A stretch of 5,437 nucleotides of DNA from Candidatus Omnitrophota bacterium. Its GTDB lineage: Bacteria > Omnitrophota > Gorgyraeia > Zapsychrales > Zapsychraceae. The notes under the pieces are model-generated. The model was given only the letters and a program-made list of their open reading frames with translations. It had not been told where the DNA came from and searched no databases. Every line of letters begins with the position of its first letter. Within the stretch, counting starts at the first letter, position 1. Location of the stretch: positions 1 to 5,437 of the forward strand of contig JAGYNW010000153.1 in NCBI GenBank assembly GCA_018399915.1, given 5' to 3'. The position numbers and the translations under genes were made by a program. Positions 1 through 5,138 of this stretch are shown in pieces.

Positions 1-87
1 TTAGTTTCTCCTTTTTTTCCTGTCGATAAGAACGGTTTATGGATTGCTATAAATAATATAGCAGGATTTGTTCTGTTTGCAATGCAA
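1..87 (-). promoter_or_regulatory. Candidate extended -10 promoter and leader of a gene beyond the left edge
   Basis: Read on the minus strand, TTGCAA (82-77) could be a -35 box. It is followed by a 16-bp spacer and TATATT (60-55, 5/6 match to TATAAT) directly preceded by TGC, which makes an extended -10 element. Transcription would begin near 48. A Shine-Dalgarno sequence AAGGAG follows at 13-8, and only seven more bases remain before the window ends, so a start codon is expected immediately outside. No coding frame of useful length lies within 1-104 on either strand. A perfect 7-bp inverted repeat (arms 45-51 and 57-63) overlaps the -10 box and may be an operator. The gene itself is not visible, so its function is unknown. 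Confidence 0.45.
45..63. repeat. 7-bp inverted repeat overlapping the -10 box
   Basis: The arms TGCTATA (45-51) and TATAGCA (57-63) are perfect reverse complements separated by five bases. The repeat covers the proposed extended -10 element at 63-55. On the minus strand it is not followed by a T-run, so a terminator is unlikely. A repressor or regulator operator is the more natural reading, but AT-rich DNA gives such repeats by chance fairly often. Confidence 0.4.
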
Positions 88-104
88 GGATAAATATTTT
101 GTTT

Positions 105-485
105 TTATTTCGTATCGTTAAAGCTGTCTTCGATGGCTGATATCACTTCTAGCGGTTTTAAAGGTTTACGCAAACAAGTCTTTACTTTGCATTCGTCTCT
201 AAGATATGAGAATTCCTTTTCTTCGTAAAAAGCGGTTATAGCGATGATCCGCAGGTCTTTTGTTTTTTGGCGTTGTCTTAACTCCATGGCTATATCGAGG
301 CCATTTTCTTCCCCCAAACGGATATCCAAAAGCAATACGTGAGGATCAATCCGGATGATCTTTTTTAAAGCTGTGCGCGGCCTGGAAAACGTATACGGCT
401 CGTAACCAGATAATGCTAGCGTTTCGGCGAATTCGCGTAAGAATTCGCGGTTATCATCGATGATCATGATCCTTTTAGGCGGCAT
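105..485 (-). CDS. Stand-alone response regulator receiver (REC) protein
   Basis: This is a 126-residue cytoplasmic protein made of one CheY-like receiver domain and nothing else. It has all the catalytic positions of a working receiver: the acidic pair D10/D11, the phosphoacceptor D54 at the end of beta-3 (LLLD), the switch threonine T84 (AIT) and the invariant lysine K107 (RKP). With no output domain it should act by protein contact, as a phosphorelay intermediate, a phosphate sink or a kinase modulator. The start is well supported, because AAGGAG lies 10 bases upstream of the ATG (496-501) and the receiver fold begins at residue 5. The gene lies 148 bp downstream of the REC-AraC-PAS-kinase gene on the same strand and has its own candidate promoter with a tandem repeat. 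The neighbouring kinase is the obvious phosphodonor, but that partnership is inferred from position only. Confidence 0.95.
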   Translation of the reverse strand: MPPKRIMIIDDNREFLREFAETLALSGYEPYTFSRPRTALKKIIRIDPHVLLLDIRLGEENGLDIAMELRQRQKTKDLRIIAITAFYEEKEFSYLRDECKVKTCLRKPLKPLEVISAIEDSFNDTK

Positions 486-510
486 TGAATTTGAACTCCT
501 TTCGTTGTTT

Positions 511-546
511 ATAATAGATAATATTTAAATATATAAAATAGCTTTA
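511..546 (-). promoter_or_regulatory. Candidate activator-dependent promoter of the stand-alone receiver gene
   Basis: The stretch 504-545 is very AT-rich. On the minus strand it contains two TATTAT hexamers (523-518 and 516-511), each a 5/6 match to a -10 box. For the upstream one, a 17-bp spacer places the -35 position at 546-541. That position reads TAAAGC, a poor match to TTGACA, and is also the end of the proximal copy of the 10-bp direct repeat. A good -10, a bad -35 and a repeat on the -35 are typical of promoters that need an AraC-type activator. The transcription start has not been shown. Confidence 0.4.
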
Positions 547-571
547 TTCCTTTAATTATCCGCTTTATTCC
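541..571 (-). repeat. Exact 10-bp tandem direct repeat with 21-bp period (putative AraC-type operator)
   Basis: GGAATAAAGC occurs twice on the minus strand, at 571-562 and 550-541, identical in all ten bases and 21 bp apart from start to start. The spacing puts both copies on the same face of the helix. AraC-family activators such as AraC and XylS bind tandem half-sites with this period, one copy abutting or overlapping the -35 element, as here. The upstream gene encodes a protein with an AraC-type DNA-binding domain, which makes it the first candidate to bind. Direct evidence of binding is absent. Confidence 0.5.
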
Positions 572-600
572 ACTTATCGAAAGAAATTATTATCAGAGAA

Positions 601-626
601 CTAATAAAATTTCGGCCCAAAGCCGA
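601..626 (-). terminator. Weak rho-independent-like terminator after the REC-AraC-PAS-kinase gene
   Basis: Eight bases past the stop codon, the minus strand forms TCGGC / GCCGA (626-622 with 616-612) around a five-base loop, followed by AAATTTTATT. The stem is short but GC-rich, in a very AT-rich gap. The T-rich tail is interrupted, so termination is probably partial and some read-through into the receiver gene is possible. Confidence 0.4.
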
Positions 627-633
627 CAGCTGA

Positions 634-2541
634 TCAAAGACATTCTTTTGTCTTTATGTCTAATGGTAACCGGATTACGGTGGTGGTTCCTTTGCCAAAG
701 ATGCTTTCTATATAAATTTCGCCTTTGTGCATTTCGATAAGCTGTTTGCACACCGCCAGCCCAAGACCGGTGCCACCGGGTCTGCGGCTGAAAAAGGGGT
801 CAAAAATCTTATTCAGGAATTGGGGCGGGATTCCCGGACCATTATCGCGGACACGGATCTCTATATACCCACCTTTTTTTCTGCGACCGATCAGCTCAAT
901 GCAACCTTGGCGGCCTTTGAGTGCCTCGTAGGCATTGCTCAATAAATTATTCAAAATCTGTTTGAACTGTAAAGGATCCACATTGATCCGGGTATTTTTA
1001 AAATGTTTGTATCGACGGTTAATGATCGGTTTCCGTCTGCGGAATTTTCGTTCCATCGACTCGACGCACTCATCGATAAGGCTAGCAATCCTGACCTTTT
1101 CAAGATCTGGGGCTTTAATGCGGGCATACTTTAGCAGATTGTCAATAATCGCCTCACTATCACATATTTTGCGTTCAATGCTTTTGATATTATCTTGCAA
1201 TTTCGGGTCAAGATTTTTTTTCTTGATATTCCAGACTGCGGTCTGAATCACGTTCAAGGGATTACGCAATTCATGGGCCACGATGGAAGACAACTTACCG
1301 ATCTCAGACAAGTAGCGTTCTTTCTTCAAAATATTTTTAACGCGTTGCAGTTCATTTTTTGTCTCTTTCGCGTGCTGTCGGGCTTTCTGTGTTTTAAGGA
1401 TCCATTGCGCCTTTTCTTTATTAGGGCAATGAGCCCCGCGTTCAACGCTCACGATCTTTTGCAATTTACCTTTGGTATCATATTTCAAATTCAGTGTCAC
1501 GCAGACATCAACAACCTTTCCGGTCCGGGTGATTCGCCGGGTGTCCCAAGTGTGGATCTTTTCGCCTTTGCGGAGTTTAATTAAAGTGCGGGAGATTTCT
1601 TTGTGTTCACTGGCAGGTGAATATTGTTTGATGTTTTTTTGTGAGGCATCGGATATTTGCCAACCATAGCATTTCTGGGCACTGGGCGTCCAGAGCAATA
1701 TCTTTCCATGAGAGTTCATTTCGATAATGGCATCATTGCCTTCGCAGACAAGGGCATTGCCCAGTTGTGAGAATTCATTTTCCATATCCGGCATTTGATC
1801 AGGCACGGATTGGTTTTTTTGCAACTTTTGATTTTTGATTTGGGTACGGTATTTGTTTGGTGTGCAATGGCAGTATTTCTTAAAGACCTTGATGAATGAA
1901 TCTGGATTTTCATATCCGAGTTTAGCAGAGATTTGATCAATGGTTTGACCTGAAAATTGTAAAAGATTTTTTGCCTTCAGGATTTTTAGTTGCAATCGAT
2001 AATCACTGAAATTTGATCCGGTATGTTCTTTAAAAATGCGGCTTAGATATTTGGGGCTTAAACAAACTTCTTCGGAAACATCGTTTAAAGTTAGTTTTTT
2101 GTCATAGTTGCGCTGCGCAAAATATTTCGCTCTTTCGATCTTTCCTTCAATGCCGCTTATCCGGTCATCATTTTGACCTTTAGGGGCCGCATAAATCCGG
2201 GATTTTATCAGTTTTAGTTTTTGGGGAGTCAGGGGTTTTTCGATGAAGTCGGTTGCCTGGGCTTTGATCGCATCTATCGCAACGTCTTTAGAACTATAGC
2301 CTGTGAGGATGATGATATCAATATCCGGTGACAGCTTTCGTATTTGCGGAAGGATTTGGGTACCTCTTTCTCCAACAAGCATTTCATCCAAGATGATCAG
2401 GTCCAGGTTATGCGGTCTTTTTAAAATGCGCCAAGCGGATTCAGCGTCAGCCGCTTCAATTACATCAACATCGCTCATGAATTCTTTGAACTCTGATCGG
2501 AAATAAGGGTCATCATCTATCAGCAAAATATGGTAAGGCAT
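634..2541 (-). CDS. Cytosolic hybrid sensor-regulator: REC - AraC-type DNA-binding - PAS - histidine kinase
   Basis: This 635-residue protein has no signal peptide or membrane helix. Residues 3-118 are a receiver with D9-D11, phosphoacceptor D52 (ILD), T80 and K102 (EKP). Residues about 133-236 are an AraC/XylS double helix-turn-helix: a first unit around LTLNDVSEEV...YLSRIF, a second around TIDQISAKLGY...FIKVFKKY, and the closing TPNKYR. Residues about 255-370 are a PAS fold (AIIEMN, GKILLW, YGW). A charged, probably coiled-coil linker spans 375-412. HisKA follows with phosphoacceptor H423 in HELRNPL. The HATPase domain shows the N box (N532, N536), G1 DNGPG (566-570), F box FDPFF (580-584) and G2 GGTGLGL (589-595). 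All catalytic residues are present. Known hybrid two-component regulators place the kinase before REC-AraC; here the order is inverted. No ribosome binding site precedes the internal Met250/Met253, so a single polypeptide is likely. The SD before the ATG is weak (CGGAA). The signal and target genes are unknown. Confidence 0.93.
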   Translation of the reverse strand: MPYHILLIDDDPYFRSEFKEFMSDVDVIEAADAESAWRILKRPHNLDLIILDEMLVGERGTQILPQIRKLSPDIDIIILTGYSSKDVAIDAIKAQATDFIEKPLTPQKLKLIKSRIYAAPKGQNDDRISGIEGKIERAKYFAQRNYDKKLTLNDVSEEVCLSPKYLSRIFKEHTGSNFSDYRLQLKILKAKNLLQFSGQTIDQISAKLGYENPDSFIKVFKKYCHCTPNKYRTQIKNQKLQKNQSVPDQMPDMENEFSQLGNALVCEGNDAIIEMNSHGKILLWTPSAQKCYGWQISDASQKNIKQYSPASEHKEISRTLIKLRKGEKIHTWDTRRITRTGKVVDVCVTLNLKYDTKGKLQKIVSVERGAHCPNKEKAQWILKTQKARQHAKETKNELQRVKNILKKERYLSEIGKLSSIVAHELRNPLNVIQTAVWNIKKKNLDPKLQDNIKSIERKICDSEAIIDNLLKYARIKAPDLEKVRIASLIDECVESMERKFRRRKPIINRRYKHFKNTRINVDPLQFKQILNNLLSNAYEALKGRQGCIELIGRRKKGGYIEIRVRDNGPGIPPQFLNKIFDPFFSRRPGGTGLGLAVCKQLIEMHKGEIYIESIFGKGTTTVIRLPLDIKTKECL

Positions 2542-2591
2542 AGTTTCCGTTTTTTTTTTGTGATTTTAAATTGTGTTATCCCCTGAGATGA

Positions 2592-2625
2592 TCAAAAGAT
2601 ATTTATTATAAACATAATCTTTTGA
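2592..2625. repeat. 9-bp inverted repeat around the -10 region of the kinase promoter
   Basis: TCAAAAGAT (2592-2600) and ATCTTTTGA (2617-2625) are perfect reverse complements separated by 16 bases. The interval between the arms contains both candidate -10 hexamers of the downstream promoter. The half-sites are 25 bp apart centre to centre, about 2.4 helical turns. The stem is AT-rich and no T-run follows it, so it is a poor terminator for the upstream CorA gene. An operator, possibly for autoregulation, is the better reading. Confidence 0.4.
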
Positions 2626-2639
2626 GAAATAAAGGTCAA
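2605..2639 (-). promoter_or_regulatory. Candidate sigma70-type promoter of the REC-AraC-PAS-kinase gene
   Basis: On the minus strand, TTGACC (2639-2634, 5/6 to consensus) is followed after exactly 17 bp by TATGTT (2616-2611, 4/6). A perfect TATAAT lies just downstream at 2610-2605, but at 23 bp from TTGACC. Either could serve as the -10, with transcription starting around 2600. The resulting leader of about 55-60 bases includes an A10 run before the start codon. The promoter separates the signalling cluster from the upstream CorA gene. The alternatives cannot be ranked further without mapping the start. Confidence 0.45.
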
Positions 2640-2677
2640 ACTCGAATCGGCAGATTGCTGTAATTTTAAGTCTTGTT

Positions 2678-3733
2678 CTAAAGCCAGTCCTTTTTCTTGA
2701 AGAATAAAAGCATCCCAAACCCCAGGGTCGCCATAACCCCGAGCGCCACGAAGTATCCGTAGTGCCATTTAAGTTCCGGCATATTTTCAAAGTTCATTCC
2801 ATAGATGCCGGCAAGAAACGTCAAAGGAATAAAGATGGCGGCAAAGATTGTAAGTACCTTCATGATCTCGTTCATTTTATTGCTGATAGCTGAAAGATAG
2901 CTGTCATGGATACCCGAGATCATGTCCCGGAAAGAATCAATAGTGTCCATGACCTGAATAGTATGATCGTATACATCGCGAAGATAGATCCCGGTCTGTT
3001 TTTTGATCAGCTTAGATTCGTAGCGCATGAGTCCGCTGAGCACTTCGCGTAAAGGCCAGATCTGTTTGCGCAGATAAATCATGTCGCGTTTAATCGTGTG
3101 GATTGTGCGGGTGATTTCATGCCGGGGATTGGTCATGACCTCTTCATCCAGGAGTTCAATGTCCTCGCCCCGTTTATCCAGAATTATAAAGTAATTATCC
3201 ACGACCGCATCGAGTAGTGTGTAGGCTAAATAATCCGGTCCGGCGCTGCGTATGCGGCCTTTACCGGCTCGGATTCGTTGACGGATGGGATCAAAGACAT
3301 CCCCTTCTTTTTCCTGGATGGAGATAACAAAGTTGGGCCCCAGGATCAAGCTGATCTGTTCATCAACAATGTCATGGATCTTGGCGTTGAAATAGATCAT
3401 TTTCAGGACAATAAAGAGATGGTCCGTGTAATCTTCCATTTTAGGTCGCTGACCGGCATTGACGATATCCTCGGCAACCAGTGGATGGATACCATAATAG
3501 TCAGCGATGGTTTTGATCATCTGGGGATTGATGCCTTCAATATTGATCCAGGTAACGGATGCCGAGGCTTTATACGGAAAGCATTCCTCAATTTGATCAA
3601 GTGTTCTTTCCTTAAAGTCTTTGGTATTGTAATCAAAGACTGATATTTTTACATCTTCTGGTGAGTCTTGTGATTCTAGGATTGTCCCGGGCGGATGACC
3701 GATCGCGCGTTTTCTTTTATAAAACTTTCTCAT
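2678..3733 (-). CDS. corA: CorA family Mg2+/Co2+ transport channel
   Basis: This is a 351-residue inner-membrane channel subunit, expected to form a homopentamer that takes up Mg2+ (also Co2+/Ni2+) and closes when cytoplasmic Mg2+ is high. The large soluble N-terminal domain ends in a long stalk helix. Membrane helix 1 spans about 292-312 and ends in the signature GMN (312-314). The external loop carries MPEL (318-321), and helix 2 covers about 326-345 before a lysine-rich KKKDWL end. From memory of the Thermotoga maritima CorA structure (also 351 residues), the numbering coincides: D89 and D253 (cation-sensing site), H257, D277, N288, M291, L294, A298, T305 and G309 are all in place; position 302 is Ile instead of Met. 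The start is firm, with GAGGAG six bases upstream of the ATG. The gene follows the TamB-like gene by 29 bp and is probably co-transcribed with it. The functional link to envelope biogenesis is unclear. Confidence 0.96.
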   Translation of the reverse strand: MRKFYKRKRAIGHPPGTILESQDSPEDVKISVFDYNTKDFKERTLDQIEECFPYKASASVTWINIEGINPQMIKTIADYYGIHPLVAEDIVNAGQRPKMEDYTDHLFIVLKMIYFNAKIHDIVDEQISLILGPNFVISIQEKEGDVFDPIRQRIRAGKGRIRSAGPDYLAYTLLDAVVDNYFIILDKRGEDIELLDEEVMTNPRHEITRTIHTIKRDMIYLRKQIWPLREVLSGLMRYESKLIKKQTGIYLRDVYDHTIQVMDTIDSFRDMISGIHDSYLSAISNKMNEIMKVLTIFAAIFIPLTFLAGIYGMNFENMPELKWHYGYFVALGVMATLGFGMLLFFKKKDWL

Positions 3734-3739
3734 GGAAAT

Positions 3740-3745
3740 CTCCTC
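3740..3745 (-). promoter_or_regulatory. Strong Shine-Dalgarno sequence of corA
   Basis: GAGGAG on the minus strand sits six bases before the ATG of corA, in the 29-bp gap after the TamB-like gene. It fixes the corA start, and with so little room for a promoter it supports translation from a shared transcript. Confidence 0.75.
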
Positions 3746-3762
3746 GCTAAAAATTCTTCCTT

Positions 3763-5073
3763 TTAAAAGGATTTTTTGAATTTGAACAGTATTTGATCGT
3801 CAGCCATAGATTCAGCATTTTGTGTTCCATTATCTTTTTGCTCTGTTTTTAGTTCCTTTTGTGCTTCAACAGAGAGCGAATCGGTTAGGCGGTATTCTCC
3901 GCCAATCTTTTGAGAAATATTGGGATCGGATTGATTGTTCGGCTGTGTCTTTTCAATCTGATATCTCCCCTCCAGTCTTTCAGAAAGGTCTTTACTAACG
4001 CCAATTCCCTGTGTCCCGGAATTATAAGTGACGGAAAGATCCTTAAGTCCCAATGCCTCAGCAAATTTGTTGCCTTGGCCCCCTGATAAGAAATAAGCAA
4101 GAAATTCCCGTGTCAATTGAGGGGAAAGTCCCTCTTGAGCGAGGCGTTCTTCCGATTTCTTCCATGTGCGGTTTGTCGCCAGCGCCAGCAATAAACGTTC
4201 TTTGGGTAAGGACGGCTGTGACACGATGCTCAGGTCCGGGTCCTGGAGGGTGCCCTTAAGATTAATGGTAATTTTTATCTTATCAACAACGGAAGTTGCG
4301 TTTACATGAAAATGGGGTTGGGTCGGATCGCCATTAAAAAAAATCCGGCTCTCCTGAAAATTAATTAAAGCTGTCTTGGGACCATTGAGAGATCCTTCCT
4401 TCAAAGTGATGTTGCCATACAGGGCCGCTACATTTGTAAGGTTTTTTAGTGTTAATTCCAAATCGCATGGGGCCTTTTGCAGTGTAAACAGATCCCGGGT
4501 AAGTTTTTCAATAAAAAAGTTCCCCGTTAATTGTGGTTCTTCCAGACGACCATGAACTCGGATATCGACATCGAGCAGATCCGCAGAAATGCCTGAAAGG
4601 CTTTGCGTGTTAAACAGGTCTTTGATCTCAAACGCAGACAAGGATTCCGTAAAGACCGTAAAGTTCAAATGGCTATTGGTGAGGTCTCCATAAAAAAGAA
4701 CAGGATCTGAATTCGGTAGGGATAGTCGCGCGTTAAAGACATTGAGCTGCAGATCGTTTAAGTTTACGGAATTAATGTTTAGGTTTAGTTCTTGGATCGA
4801 TAACCGGTTAGGACTCGGGAATAATCTCAAATTCTGCAAGACTATATTTTCCAGTTTGATGCCGGTCATAAGATTTCCCTCGGACTTTCCGAGATCAGTT
4901 TGGGCTTGGGGAACGAGTTGATGAAGCAAGACATTAATCAAAAACACGCTTCCCCGATCAGTAAGAACCAAAGTTGCCAGAATGAGGCCTGCACTCAGGA
5001 ACAAAACCAAAACCGTTATGAGTATTTGTTTAAATGGGAAATGCCGTTTGTTTGGTTGGCGTATGTTTACCAT
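3763..5073 (-). CDS. Short TamB-like (DUF490 family) envelope protein
   Basis: This 436-residue protein has a basic N-terminus and one membrane helix at about 14-37, which acts as an uncleaved anchor and leaves the rest in the periplasm. Just after the helix comes the TamB/AsmA-like opening, with GSVFLINVLL at 41-50 and EGNLMTGIKLENI at 65-77. The middle is beta-rich repetition (VDIRVHGRLEEPQLTG, 169-184). Residues about 235-436 resemble the TamB C-terminal domain: SRIFFNGDPTQPHFHVNA, the GTLQDPDLS...SQPSLPKE segment and LLLALATN. The end is beta-strand-like (YQIEKT, GGEYRLTDSLSVEAQKE), finishing in Phe. Family members bridge inner and outer membranes and are implicated in outer-membrane protein assembly or phospholipid transfer. 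E. coli TamB is roughly 1,260 residues, so this version keeps both ends and lacks most of the middle. No frame break is apparent. The start is chosen because the anchor helix needs it; the SD is poor. It lies 65 bp after a DUF481-like barrel, not after a visible TamA. Confidence 0.8.
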   Translation of the reverse strand: MVNIRQPNKRHFPFKQILITVLVLFLSAGLILATLVLTDRGSVFLINVLLHQLVPQAQTDLGKSEGNLMTGIKLENIVLQNLRLFPSPNRLSIQELNLNINSVNLNDLQLNVFNARLSLPNSDPVLFYGDLTNSHLNFTVFTESLSAFEIKDLFNTQSLSGISADLLDVDIRVHGRLEEPQLTGNFFIEKLTRDLFTLQKAPCDLELTLKNLTNVAALYGNITLKEGSLNGPKTALINFQESRIFFNGDPTQPHFHVNATSVVDKIKITINLKGTLQDPDLSIVSQPSLPKERLLLALATNRTWKKSEERLAQEGLSPQLTREFLAYFLSGGQGNKFAEALGLKDLSVTYNSGTQGIGVSKDLSERLEGRYQIEKTQPNNQSDPNISQKIGGEYRLTDSLSVEAQKELKTEQKDNGTQNAESMADDQILFKFKKSF

Positions 5074-5138
5074 TTGTAATCTTTTTTATGCTTTTTTGGG
5101 AAAACGGTTTTGACGTGGTAGTTATGCTTCGCGTCCAG

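Noticed and set aside
1..39. Short minus-strand frame ending in TAA at positions 3-1
   Set aside because: An in-frame stop at 39-37 leaves only about eleven codons and no start. The stretch reads better as a leader with a ribosome binding site.
77..87. TTGCA-A-TGCAA palindrome near the left-edge promoter
   Set aside because: With five-base arms, this length is expected by chance. It partly coincides with the proposed -35 box, so it was not called as a separate operator.
1195..1584. 129-residue open frame on the plus strand inside the kinase gene
   Set aside because: It is antisense to the PAS/HisKA coding region, whose conserved motifs prove the minus strand codes. The plus-strand translation shows no recognisable domain.
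1716..1790. Possible internal start of a separate PAS-kinase at Met250 or Met253 of the fused protein
   Set aside because: No Shine-Dalgarno sequence precedes either methionine, and the frame runs unbroken from the AraC domain into PAS.
2316..2406. Mobile element, CRISPR or tRNA signals anywhere in the window
   Set aside because: I looked for terminal inverted repeats, transposase or integrase frames, regularly spaced repeats and cloverleaf-like segments on both strands and saw none; the listed interval is only an example of ordinary coding sequence.
2592..2625. The 9-bp inverted repeat as a rho-independent terminator for corA
   Set aside because: The stem is AT-rich with a 16-base loop, and no T-run follows on the minus strand. 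It also surrounds promoter elements of the next gene.
3278..3643. 121-residue open frame on the plus strand inside corA
   Set aside because: It is entirely antisense to strongly conserved CorA sequence and has no family resemblance; a composition shadow.
5086..5129. Two copies of TTATGCTT (5086-5093 and 5122-5129) in the gap before the TamB-like gene
   Set aside because: An eight-base AT-rich repeat 36 bp apart has no helical phasing argument or promoter context strong enough to separate it from chance.
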